A DNA stretch of 41,108 nucleotides from a bacterium (GTDB lineage Bacteria > Verrucomicrobiota > Verrucomicrobiia > Limisphaerales > UBA8199). How positions within the stretch are numbered: position 1 is the first letter of the stretch; each line of letters begins with the position of its first letter. Shown here in pieces: positions 1 to 6,760 of this stretch. Made by a program: the position numbers and the translations under genes. The stretch is taken from NCBI GenBank assembly GCA_021784555.1, contig JAJYHY010000024.1, forward strand, positions 1 to 41,108, written 5' to 3'. The notes beneath the pieces were generated by a model, which was not told the DNA's origin, did no database searches, and was given only the letters and a program-made list of their open reading frames with translations.

Positions 1-675
1 GATGGTCGTGAGCCGTTCCTTTATGAATTGGACATCATCCTGTTCCAGCCGCGTGGCGTTGCCGATGCGTTGGTTCATGAGTTGGACGAATCCGGAGATG
101 ACCGTGAGCGGGCTATTGATATCATGGATGATGCTGGCGTAAATCTCTCCGCGCGTTTGAGACATCTGCTCCTCGATTTTTTGGTTCTGTAACTCGTGGA
201 GCAGACTCTGGAGCTTTTCGGCCTGATTGGAGTCGTCCCACCCGAGACTTCTGCGGCGCATGCCTTCCGTGACCGCGGCCCGAATAGTAGAGATGTCAAA
301 CGGCTTGTTGATGTAATCACTGGCCCGCAGACGCAGCGCCTGGCGCATTGTCTGCGGAGTCTCGAAGGCGGTTATCATGACCACCTCGATGCCGGGATCC
401 ACGTACTTGAGCCGTTCGAGCACCTCGATGCCGGACATGCCCGCCATGCGAACGTCAAGCAGGGCCACGTCGATCCGGTGCCGCCGCGCAAGCTCGATCG
501 CGCTGGGGCCGTCGCTCGCCATCAGGATATTGTAGTCATCCTTGAAGATCACCCGCAACGATTGCCGCGGCCCTTCCTCGTCATCAACGATGAGGAGCGT
601 GGCTCTGCGAGGAGATGGAGAGGGGGCGCCGCTCGAACAGGCAGTTGGGGCGAGTGCTGGCAAAGTATTCATCAT
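1..675 (-). CDS. Response-regulator receiver / histidine kinase hybrid (3' part outside window)
   Basis: Reading leftwards from the ATG at 675, the protein begins with about 27 Pro/Ser/Ala-rich residues. A receiver domain follows: LLIVDDE gives the acidic pair, LLDVRMAG carries the phospho-acceptor Asp near residue 73, and the switch Thr (MITAF) and conserved Lys (INKPF) follow. A short helical linker (QAEKLQSLLHELQNQK) leads into a HisKA segment with H-box HDINSPLTVISGF. The gene then runs off the window before the ATPase domain. It is probably a cytoplasmic two-component hybrid in which a receiver controls an attached kinase. It lies about 180 bp downstream of the glutamate dehydrogenase gene on the same strand. 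A second ATG directly follows the first, so the start is uncertain by one codon. Signal and target are unknown. Confidence 0.85.
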   Translation of the reverse strand, partial: MMNTLPALAPTACSSGAPSPSPRRATLLIVDDEEGPRQSLRVIFKDDYNILMASDGPSAIELARRHRIDVALLDVRMAGMSGIEVLERLKYVDPGIEVVMITAFETPQTMRQALRLRASDYINKPFDISTIRAAVTEGMRRRSLGWDDSNQAEKLQSLLHELQNQKIEEQMSQTRGEIYASIIHDINSPLTVISGFVQLMNQRIGNATRLEQDDVQFIKERLTTI

Positions 676-855
676 TCGAGGATGAAACCCCAGGCACACA
701 ATTCTCCGCTCTTCAATCCAGGCACGACCAACATGGCCTACATCCTACATAAGCTTCTGCTGAGCTCAAGCAAAATAGTATTGTTGGGTGGTCCCGCCGC
801 CATGGGCCGCCGGCCGGTCCGCTTCAAGCGGAGACAGCGATGCTGACCCCGGCGC

Positions 856-2112
856 TTATGGAAACAGCCCGCGCGTCCGTTTGGCCTCCCAGACCCGCCT
901 GATGCCCAAACTCAGCGCCGCCAAACGCATGGGCAGCTTGTGTCTCCGGCTCAGGTTCAGCACCTGCACATAAGCCCCTTCCAGAATCCTGAACAATTTG
1001 TCCACCACCTCGGTTTCGCCCCAGAAAAAGCTCTGAAGGTCCTGCACCCATTCGAAGTAGGAAACGACGACTCCCCCGGCGTTGCACAATACATCCGGTA
1101 CCACAAAAATCTCCGGACGCTGGTTCAGAATCGCGTCGGCCTCGGGCGTGGTCGGGCCGTTGGCCGCCTCGGCCAGGATACGGCATTGGATGGCCCCCGC
1201 ATTGGCTTCGGTAATCTGACGTTCCAGGGCGGCGGGGACCAGGATGTCGCAGGGCAGGACGAGGAGCTGTTCGTTGGTGATGGGTTCGGAGTTCGGAAAC
1301 CCGGCCACCGTCCGATTGGCGGCAACATGCTTCTGCAGCTCCCAAAGGTCCAATCCGTCTTCATTGAAAACCCCTCCCATGGCGTCGCTGACTGCCACAA
1401 TCCGCACCCCGTAGCGCGCCAGGGAAAGCGCCGCGACCGACCCCACGTTCCCGAAACCCTGAACGGCGGCCCTCGTCTTGGCGATGTCCAGGCCGATAGT
1501 GTCCGTGGCCCGGTTGACGAGGTAACCCACCCCGCGCCCGGTGGCCTCGCGCCGCCCCAGAGAGCCTCCCAGCCCGACCGGTTTGCCCGTGACAATGCTC
1601 GGCACGCTATGCCCGCTATGCATCGAGTAGGTGTCCATCATCCAGGCCATGACTTGCTCGTTGGTGCCGAGGTCGGGCGCCATCACATCCACTTGCGGGC
1701 CGATAAAGGGAATCATTTCCTGTGTGTAGCGACGAGTCACTCGCTCTAGCTCTCCCGGCGACATTTTTCCCGGGTCGCACGCCACGCCGCCCTTGGCCCC
1801 ACCATAAGGCAGCCCCGTCAACGCACACTTCCAGCTCATCCACATGGCCAGCGCCGCCACCTCGCCAACGGTTACATCCGGGTGGTAGCGGAGTCCGCCC
1901 TTGGTCGGGCCAAGGGTCATGTGATGCTGAACGCGATAGCCCGTGAAAACGGTGGTTGAGCCGTCATCCCGCCGGATGGGCAGCGCCACGACCATCGACC
2001 GCTTTGGGAACTTCAGCCGGTCCCGCTCCGGGCCGGGCACCTGCAAGTAATCCGCTACCAGGTCAAACTGCTGGCACGCCATACGAAATGTGGGATGGTC
2101 GAAGATTTCCAT
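856..2112 (-). CDS. gdhA: Glutamate dehydrogenase (Glu/Leu/Phe/Val dehydrogenase family)
   Basis: This 418-residue protein interconverts glutamate with 2-oxoglutarate and ammonia using NAD(P) in the cytoplasm. The N-terminal substrate domain has GPTKGGLRYHP, then WKCALTGLPYGGAKGGV with the substrate and catalytic lysines, and APDLGT. The C-terminal Rossmann domain shows GFGNVGS followed by VAVSD. The late AEAANGPTTPEAD and PDVLCNAGGVVVSYFEW motifs are typical of the hexameric family, and the length is normal. The start at 2112 begins directly with the expected helix (MEIFDHPTF). Leucine or phenylalanine dehydrogenases share the fold but are shorter, and the full PYGGAKGG/APDLGT set favours GDH. 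The coenzyme cannot be decided by eye. Confidence 0.93.
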   Translation of the reverse strand: MEIFDHPTFRMACQQFDLVADYLQVPGPERDRLKFPKRSMVVALPIRRDDGSTTVFTGYRVQHHMTLGPTKGGLRYHPDVTVGEVAALAMWMSWKCALTGLPYGGAKGGVACDPGKMSPGELERVTRRYTQEMIPFIGPQVDVMAPDLGTNEQVMAWMMDTYSMHSGHSVPSIVTGKPVGLGGSLGRREATGRGVGYLVNRATDTIGLDIAKTRAAVQGFGNVGSVAALSLARYGVRIVAVSDAMGGVFNEDGLDLWELQKHVAANRTVAGFPNSEPITNEQLLVLPCDILVPAALERQITEANAGAIQCRILAEAANGPTTPEADAILNQRPEIFVVPDVLCNAGGVVVSYFEWVQDLQSFFWGETEVVDKLFRILEGAYVQVLNLSRRHKLPMRLAALSLGIRRVWEAKRTRGLFP

Positions 2113-2233
2113 GACTCCAGGATACTGAACGGCGCCAGGCGATGGAAAGATGAAAGCCTCAATGGCTCACTCTTGACGGGAGGGAGGTGGGATGGCAGGC
2201 TCTCCTCACGATTGGCGTTGAAGACGCTCCTCT

Positions 2234-2704
2234 ATGGCTTACGACCGCGCGGATTTTGACTACAGCACCGGCGACCAGCCTCTTCCCAAGGGACACGCCG
2301 CAACGCACATAGGCATGTTTCTGGCCTGGGCGGTGAACAACGGCCTTGAAAACGAATTGCATCGGCATCGCTCGCCGGAGCTCCTGGAGCGCCTTCGGCG
2401 CCGGGAGATTACCGGACGCCAGTTCTTCGAAGCGGCCTGCGGGGATCGGTTTTCAGAAAGAGACTTGAGTCCGGAGGGCAACGCCTTCGCCGAGACCTAT
2501 TATTCGGACCAGGCCGGAGAGCGCGGCCCTTATTTTGAAGATTATCGGAAGGTGCTGAGCGCCGGGCTGCCGAGCTTTTGGCACGTGGCCGACACCTGGG
2601 AGAACTACGACAAGCTTGCCCCCGTCATCTCGAGCCGTTTTGACCGATGGAAGAAGCCCAGGAAGAAGCCTTGGTGGCAGCTTTGGAAAAAGAGGCAGGC
2701 ATGA
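2234..2704 (+). CDS. Small conserved protein, DUF7832-like
   Basis: This 156-residue soluble protein has no signal peptide or membrane segment. It opens with a YDRADFDYSTGD segment and then THIGMFLAWAVNNGLE, a pattern I associate with a family of unknown function (DUF7832-like; recalled, not searched). The C-terminus is basic and Trp-rich (RWKKPRKKPWWQLWKKR). It is divergently oriented from gdhA, with about 120 bp between the starts. It converges with the WYL regulator, whose stop lies 21 bp beyond. No function can be proposed. Confidence 0.7.
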   Translation: MAYDRADFDYSTGDQPLPKGHAATHIGMFLAWAVNNGLENELHRHRSPELLERLRRREITGRQFFEAACGDRFSERDLSPEGNAFAETYYSDQAGERGPYFEDYRKVLSAGLPSFWHVADTWENYDKLAPVISSRFDRWKKPRKKPWWQLWKKRQA

Positions 2705-2725
2705 ATATTTGATGCCACCAGTCTC

Positions 2726-3739
2726 TCACGCGTGGCCTTTCAGCAGGCGCTGAGCGGCGCGGCGGACCGACTCGACAAGTTCCTTGGGCTTGAGGACGAG
2801 CGCGTCGCCGGCCCAGCTCAAAACCCAACGCTCGACTTCCTGCAGGCTGGAGAGTTTCAAGCGCAACTCAACGCCGCCGTCTCTCAACTCGCGCAGACGC
2901 TGGGAATCGTGCCATTTCTTCTCGCGAACATAATCGGCCACCCGCGGGGAAAAGCGGAGCAGCACCTCGTATTCACCTTCGGCGGAATGGACGCCGAAGC
3001 TGCCGCGCAGCCGCTTGTCCAGAGAGAATCTTTCCGGCCGGAGAAAGGTCTTGCCGGTTTGCCTGGCGCTTTTAATGCGGGAAGGGACGAAAGTGCGGAT
3101 GTCGTGGCGGAGGTGGTCGAAGGCGAAGAGATACCATTCACCGTTGATGTTGGCGAGGTGGTAAGGATCGATGACGCGGCGCTCAACCTGGGTTTGTCCG
3201 GGCTTGCGGTAGGTGATCTCCAGTTGGCGGCGCCGGGTGGTAGCCTTGGCGAGGGTGTTGAAGAGGCCGAGGTTGAGAATCGGCTCGGTGCTGGTGCGTA
3301 AAGAGATTGTTTGCTGGATGTTGTCCAGGCTCAATGAAAAGGTGTCGGGAAGAGATTGCTCGATCTTGCGGATGGCGCTCAGAAGGGGCTTTTCGAAGCT
3401 GGTGCCGCGATATTGCTGGAGGGCCTTCTCGGCAATAACCAGCGCCAGCAACTCGCCTTCGGTGATCTGGAGGAGGGGGAATCTGTTAACCTCGCCGTTG
3501 TAAAAAAAACCGAAACCCTGAGCATCGTATTCAATTGGCAGTTCAAGCCGCTCACGCATGAATTCAATATCCCGCTGGATCGTTTTGGTGCTGACTTCAA
3601 GGTCTCGGGCGAGCGTCGAGGCATTCGGCCGAGTGCCCGAGGCAAGGGCCCGGTGAATCTGAACCAGCCGCTGGAGCGACGGGCGGTTGGCGGCCCTCTC
3701 GGGAAGGCCGTTGGGAGTGCTCTCTTCAAGATGACTCAT
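2726..3739 (-). CDS. WYL-domain transcriptional regulator
   Basis: This 337-residue regulator has a DeoR-type helix-turn-helix at residues 20-75 (TLARDLEVSTKTIQRDIEFMR is the recognition region). A WYL domain follows around 190-240 (RVIDPYHLANINGEWYLFAFDH, with the conserved RTFVPSRI), and a WCX-type C-terminal extension ends the protein. WYL proteins bind nucleotides or DNA ligands and often repress stress or defence genes. This copy sits at the edge of the tRNA-like array and the decayed dnd island, so an original role in controlling the adjacent accessory DNA is possible but unproven. The gene itself is intact. Confidence 0.88.
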   Translation of the reverse strand: MSHLEESTPNGLPERAANRPSLQRLVQIHRALASGTRPNASTLARDLEVSTKTIQRDIEFMRERLELPIEYDAQGFGFFYNGEVNRFPLLQITEGELLALVIAEKALQQYRGTSFEKPLLSAIRKIEQSLPDTFSLSLDNIQQTISLRTSTEPILNLGLFNTLAKATTRRRQLEITYRKPGQTQVERRVIDPYHLANINGEWYLFAFDHLRHDIRTFVPSRIKSARQTGKTFLRPERFSLDKRLRGSFGVHSAEGEYEVLLRFSPRVADYVREKKWHDSQRLRELRDGGVELRLKLSSLQEVERWVLSWAGDALVLKPKELVESVRRAAQRLLKGHA

Positions 3740-3819
3740 ATTGACGGCGTGGCATGAAGTGTTGATATATCGGCGAGTTCAATGAGAACCTACATACAGA
3801 CATCAGTCGAGAGCAAGGG

Positions 3820-3995
3820 AATCAAAGCCCCGCAAAGGACGCTTTGTGCCCTGCATGCCCTGGTCTCGGCCCCCGAAGGTTATTTTGGGATTCGTAATTG
3901 GGATGCAGGGCGGGCCGGTAGGCGGTAACTTGAACTGACATAGGATTTCGAGGACCCCTGCCAGGCGGAAGCGAGGCAGGGGTTCTTAGTTTTTT
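3820..3995 (+). ncRNA. Candidate structured small RNA ending in an intrinsic terminator
   Basis: No credible ORF covers this stretch, but three helices follow one another. CAAAGC 3823-3828 pairs with GCTTTG 3841-3846. GCCCTGCAT 3848-3856 pairs with ATGCAGGGC 3903-3911 (nine perfect pairs). The terminator stem 3955-3982 ends the unit. The 5' end is not defined; the limit given is simply where pairing starts. I compared it mentally with 6S RNA, SRP RNA, RNase P and the tmRNA head and found no match. It lies between the divergent WYL gene and the tRNA-like array. The class is unknown. Confidence 0.4.
3955..3995 (+). terminator. Rho-independent terminator with GNRA-capped stem
   Basis: CCCCTGCC (3955-3962) pairs with GGCAGGGG (3975-3982). 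The apical part closes with GC/GC around a GGAA tetraloop, and a T-rich tail (3983-3995, ending in six T) follows. The tail shows that transcription comes from the left on the + strand, where no protein gene is visible. Confidence 0.65.
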
Positions 3996-4104
3996 GACCC
4001 GAGACGAAAGCAGACGACAAGACAAACCGCCGAAACGAACCAGGCGGGCAAGAGAAGGGCATCAACAGTTGTGCAAGGCCGGGAAAGCCCACCAATCTTA
4101 CGAC

Positions 4105-4179
4105 GGGCCGCAAGCTTTAACAGTGAAGCAGCAAGCTTTTAACTTGCTGAACACGGGGCAGTACCGTGGCGGCTCACCA
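4105..4179 (+). tRNA. tRNA-Lys(TTT)-like, non-canonical D and T loops
   Basis: A complete cloverleaf can be paired. The acceptor is GGGCCGC 4105-4111 with GCGGCTC 4169-4175 (one G-T wobble). The D stem is GCTT/AAGC, the anticodon stem GCAAG/CTTGC and the T stem CACGG/CCGTG. The 7-nt anticodon loop has T33 and anticodon TTT at 4138-4140. Discriminator A and CCA are encoded at 4176-4179. The D loop TAACAGTG lacks the GG pair. The T loop GGCAGTA lacks TTC, with G at position 55. The normal elbow contact therefore cannot form. It may be a specialised tRNA, a degenerate one, or a tRNA mimic. Confidence 0.6.
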
Positions 4180-4214
4180 ATTTCCGGGACGTCACCGGCG
4201 CTTGCCTGTTTTCA

Positions 4215-4289
4215 GGGGCCATAGCTCAAGCGGTAGAGCAACGCGTTCGCAACGCGAAGACCGGGGCGCGACTCCCCGTGGCTCCACCA
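4215..4289 (+). tRNA. tRNA-Ala(CGC)-like, non-canonical T loop
   Basis: The acceptor GGGGCCA pairs with TGGCTCC and contains G3-T70, the classic alanine identity pair. The D arm is GCTC-AAGCGGTA-GAGC with the GG present. The anticodon stem is ACGCG/CGCGA with one A-A mismatch at 27-43, loop TTCGCAA and anticodon CGC. The T arm is CGGGG-CGCGACT-CCCCG: C56 and A58 are kept but positions 54-55 are CG instead of TT. Discriminator A and CCA (4287-4289) are encoded. This is the most tRNA-like member of the array, and the alanine identity is well supported. Confidence 0.7.
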
Positions 4290-4303
4290 ATTTCTCGGCC
4301 GGT

Positions 4304-4367
4304 GTGTGAGCAGCAAAACAGGCGGTCCGTAAAACCGTTGCGGGTGCGATTCCCGCCTCATCCGCCA
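4304..4367 (+). tRNA. D-armless tRNA-like sequence, anticodon GTA by position
   Basis: The T arm GCGGG-TGCGATT-CCCGC and encoded CCA (4365-4367, discriminator G) are clear. An anticodon-type hairpin GCGGT-CCGTAAA-ACCGT sits at 4322-4338. The best 5' acceptor strand is GTGTGAG 4304-4310, which pairs with CTCATCC with one mismatch and one wobble. Only 11 nt separate acceptor and anticodon stem, so no normal D arm fits, and the variable region is a single base. Position 33 is C. It may be a decayed tRNA or a minimal one; the tyrosine reading is formal only. Confidence 0.4.
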
Positions 4368-4407
4368 ATTTGCATTTCATTCCCGAAAGCCTTCGAGAGT
4401 GATCTGC

Positions 4408-4483
4408 CGCCACGTAATTCAATATTCAGAATGCGCGCCCGATTAGCGCGTCGTTGGGGGTGAAAATCCCTCCGTGGCGACCA
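4408..4483 (+). tRNA. tRNA-Ile(GAT)-like, non-canonical D, anticodon and T loops
   Basis: All four helices pair. The acceptor CGCCACG/CGTGGCG is perfect over 7 bp, the D stem is ATTC/GAAT, the anticodon stem CGCGC/GCGCG, and the T stem GGGGG/CCCTC has one wobble. Discriminator A and CCA (4481-4483) are encoded. The D loop AATATTCA has no GG. The anticodon loop CCGATTA has C33 where U33 is expected, with GAT in the anticodon position. The T loop TGAAAAT has G55 and A56. Perfect stems with abnormal loops argue for selection on the fold rather than simple decay. Confidence 0.5.
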
Positions 4484-4696
4484 GCTTTGTCCCTGTATCT
4501 CAATTACCAGATCCCAAAGCCCGGAATATCCGGGCTTGGGCGCGGTGGAAAAGTTCGCTTCGAGGATTTCTGCTTCAGGCGCAACCTGCACGGACGCTGT
4601 CTTCATGTGCTGTACCAATTATAGGTTCAACACAACACCTTTTGGAGGCAGCAGCGCGCTTCGCCTGGAATTTCGTGGCACAACTGGGGCAGAAAG
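4484..4696. other. Gap between tRNA-like array and tRNA-Arg(TCT)
   Basis: No gene is supported here. One strong imperfect hairpin is present: CCCAAAGCCCGG 4513-4524 pairs with CCGGGCTTGGG 4530-4540 with one bulged A. It has no T tract on either strand. Nothing else was recognised. Confidence 0.5.
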
Positions 4697-4773
4697 TGGC
4701 GCGCCCGCTGGGATTCGAACCCAGGACCCTCTGCTTAGAAGGCAGATGCTCTATCCAACTGAGCTACGGGCGC
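4697..4773 (-). tRNA. tRNA-Arg(TCT)
   Basis: On the minus strand the gene has acceptor GCGCCCG/CGGGCGC and a canonical D arm (GCTC-AGTTGGATA-GAGC). The anticodon arm has anticodon TCT, and the T arm is CTGGG-TTCGAAT-CCCAG. Discriminator G and CCA (4697-4699) are encoded. All loops are canonical, in contrast to the nearby tRNA-like array. A tyrosine recombinase starts 81 nt from its 5' end on the opposite strand, which marks it as an integration locus. Confidence 0.95.
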
Positions 4774-4820
4774 AACCTATTGATTCGCAGCCACTTGCAA
4801 GATGCAAAGTATTTCTTAAT

Positions 4821-4849
4821 CTGACGATCTGATACTGCGATCTGATAAT
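4821..4849 (+). promoter_or_regulatory. Leaderless promoter of truncated recombinase 1
   Basis: CTGACG (4821-4826), a 17-nt spacer and GATAAT (4844-4849) resemble a sigma-70 promoter. The GTG start follows after only 5 nt, so the transcript would begin at or next to the start codon. The spacer holds ATCTGATACTGCGAT, which recurs exactly in the spacer of the recombinase promoter at 38103-38131. GATCTGATA is directly repeated at 4826-4834 and 4839-4847. Confidence 0.5.
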
Positions 4850-4854
4850 ACCTC

Positions 4855-5361
4855 GTGAAAAACGAGTCCACAACCACCGGAAATCCGTGGCAAAAGACGC
4901 AGTATGCAAATCTGTTTCGGTACGAACCATCAGGGACGTATTTCGCACGAATCCGCATCAGCGGCAAGTTGATTCGGCGCAGTCTGGACACCACTGTCCT
5001 GTCCGTGGCCAAGTTGCGGTTGGGAGACTTGGAAAAACAGGAGCGACAACTCGCCGAGCATCAGACCGCCGCCACAAACGGCCGAATGACTTTCAATGAA
5101 GCCCTGGACATTTACAGCCAACGATTGGCGGGAGATGCCTCGTTGAAGCCCCGCACCCGGGAATACCACGAGCAGCGAATCAAGGCCCTGCTCAAATCCT
5201 GGCCCGAGCTAAAGGACGAGGAGGTCCGCAGCGTCAGTAAGTCGGACTGCCTGAATTGGGCCGCGAGGTTTGGCAAAGACCGGAGCGCAACCGCGTTCAA
5301 CCACACGGTCGGCATCCTCAAAGGGATCCTCGAAATCGGGGTGGAGGCCGGAGTGCGCTAC
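4855..5361 (+). pseudogene. Tyrosine recombinase 1, N-terminal fragment
   Basis: The first 169 codons align residue for residue with the intact recombinase at 38322. Shared signatures are W-Q-(K/T)-T, SGxYxARxRxxGKLIxxSL, SVAKLRLGD, FNxTVGxLxxIL and VEAGVRY. These cover the arm-binding and core-binding domains. The whole catalytic domain (Arg, HxxR, Tyr) is missing. After about 5361 the frame enters antisense sequence of the dnd remnants and runs on to 5577 as a chimera with no meaning. The GTG start at 4855 is set by the promoter spacing and the parallel with the other copies. It would have catalysed integration at tRNA-Arg(TCT) and cannot do so now. Confidence 0.85.
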
Positions 5362-5423
5362 TCTTTTGTGGGCGAAGCATTGATGATAGCTTCTTGGCCT
5401 GCCGGTGCTGGATTCATTGGCAT
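5361..5423 (-). pseudogene. First 21 codons of the gene after the HerA-type ATPase
   Basis: An ATG at 5423 lies 4 nt after the stop of the ATPase fragment, as in an operon. It reads MPMNPAPAGQEAIINASPTKE and then meets a stop that belongs to the joined recombinase sequence. It is the 5' stub of a gene that was cut when the dnd remnant and recombinase 1 were brought together. The product cannot be identified. Confidence 0.4.
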
Positions 5424-5427
5424 AATC

Positions 5428-6640
5428 TTATTTCCCTCCATCCTTCCAAAATTGCCGAGCTTGACCAGTTCGCAAATTCCCGTGCAAACGCAAGGCGGCT
5501 TCGCCTTGCTTCAGCCGATGGTGCGTCACGCTGCCGAGGACTTGGCGCTGTTCTCCGTCGCTCAACGTGTCCGGTGAGAAATGGATGCCGCAGGTTGCCA
5601 ATTCGGCAAAATTGGTGGCGTTGTTCCCGGTCGTCACCAGGGCATCGGCGTCTTGTGACGCCAACCAGAGCGGGAATCCCCAGGAACGCCCCTGACGCGC
5701 CAGTGACCCGAGCAGTCCCGCCTTGCCCTCCTTCGGCAAGAGCAGATGCGCCTCGTCCACGAACAAGACCATTTTCAGCGGTTGAACCCCGTTCTTGACT
5801 GCGAGGTTTTTGTTCAGACGCTTCATTAAGAAATTCAGAATGAACGCCACTGCGAGGCTCTTCGTGTCGTTGTCGTTTCCGAACTCCTTGAAGTCTATAA
5901 CGAGCGACGATTTGAGCCATTCTTCCGGGCTGATGCCGGTCTGTGCGGTGGCAAAGAGATTCAAGTCCACAACTTTCTTCATCAGCGCCAATTCGACGCC
6001 GCGAGCGCCCATGACTTCCATCTCGTTGGCCAGGCTGACAAAATCCGGCTCGTTCAAATGCTGGTACGCGTCGGCGATGGCGCGCTCCTGCTTTGCGCCC
6101 AACTGGGGCGCAAAGGCGCGAATCATGGAAGCCACCTCGTAGGCTTCCTTGGCGTTGACGGTGGGGTTGGATTCGTGGAGTAGCGGATTGATTGGCAAAT
6201 CGTGGCGAATGAGCCGAATGTAACGCGCCGCCGTGGAGTCGAGGAATCTTCCCCGGTTCTCGCGCTGCTGTTTATTGGTTGGATCGTCTTCCAGCTCGCC
6301 CTTCAAATCAAAAAAAAGCGAAACGAACACCCTGCCGTGCAATTTGCGCCAACAGATCGAGCGCGAACTGGCTCTTGCCAGTGCCGGGCTTGCCAGAAAT
6401 CACCAGCAATCCATTATAACCGGATTCGTTAAGCGCCCATTCGTCCGTGTCGTGAAGCAGTTTGATTTTTACAAGCGACTCGACAATGGGCATGACTTGC
6501 GCCGCTCCTTGCGTGTCGGGAGCCGCGAAATCTTCCGCCGTGAGCTTCAGGAGTTCAGAAACGAAGCGGGTCTGGTCGTTTGCGCTTGAATCCCATAGCT
6601 GTTTCAAACGGGTGCAGCCAAACTCAAAAAAACGGCGAAT
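5428..6640 (-). pseudogene. HerA/FtsK-type ATPase of a dnd locus, 5'-truncated and frameshifted
   Basis: The fragment reads from about 6640 to its own stop at 5428. It shows ESGYNGLLVISGKPGTGKS (Walker A), FDLKGELEDD, and further on VLFVDEAHLLL (Walker B) and LARQGRSWGFPLWLASQD, the pattern of HerA-like DNA translocases. A run of eight A at 6310-6317 (T on the coding strand) shifts the frame: seven would give an uninterrupted GVRFAFFDLKGEL. The 5' end is fused to the start of dndD, so the N-terminal part is lost. By context it is probably the C-terminal part of DptH or another Dnd-associated ATPase, which acts in phosphorothioation-dependent restriction. Confidence 0.7.
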
Positions 6641-6758
6641 TCCTCCCGCCGATGAGAATTCCGCAACGTTCCTCAACCGGACTGAGCTGAAACTCCTTTC
6701 GGCCATAAAACGGCCCGAAGTTCTCGACAGCAAAACTGTCTATAAAGACCTGCTGCAT
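6636..6758 (-). pseudogene. dndD: dndD, N-terminal stub
   Basis: An ATG at 6758, 2 nt after the dndC stop, encodes about 40 residues ending in CGILIGGRN. The VENFGPFYGRKEFQLSP segment is the opening of DndD, an SMC-like ATPase. In intact DndD the GGRN is followed by GAGKTT (Walker A), but here the sequence switches to the ATPase fragment and stops. The dndC-dndD order and near-contact match functional dnd operons. The gene is too short for the usual ORF length cut-off. Confidence 0.7.
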
Positions 6759-6760
6759 GT

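Noticed and set aside
4021-4094. Possible fifth tRNA-like unit ending in CCCACCAAT
   Set aside because: The CCA and the following AAT recall the array, but neither an acceptor partner nor a T stem pairs at the required distances.
3840-4290. tmRNA (permuted or standard) hypothesis for the RNA-rich stretch
   Set aside because: The 3' end GGCTCCACCA resembles tmRNA, but a complete cloverleaf with anticodon arm lies directly upstream, and no tag-peptide frame or tmRNA 5' half was found.
4513-4540. Hairpin as terminator
   Set aside because: The stem is strong, but neither strand has a following T tract, and no gene ends nearby.
4827-4841. 15-bp sequence shared with 38111-38125 as attachment-site repeats of one large element
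   Set aside because: Both copies lie at the same place between the -35 and -10 boxes of recombinase promoters, so shared ancestry of the promoters explains them better than attL/attR.
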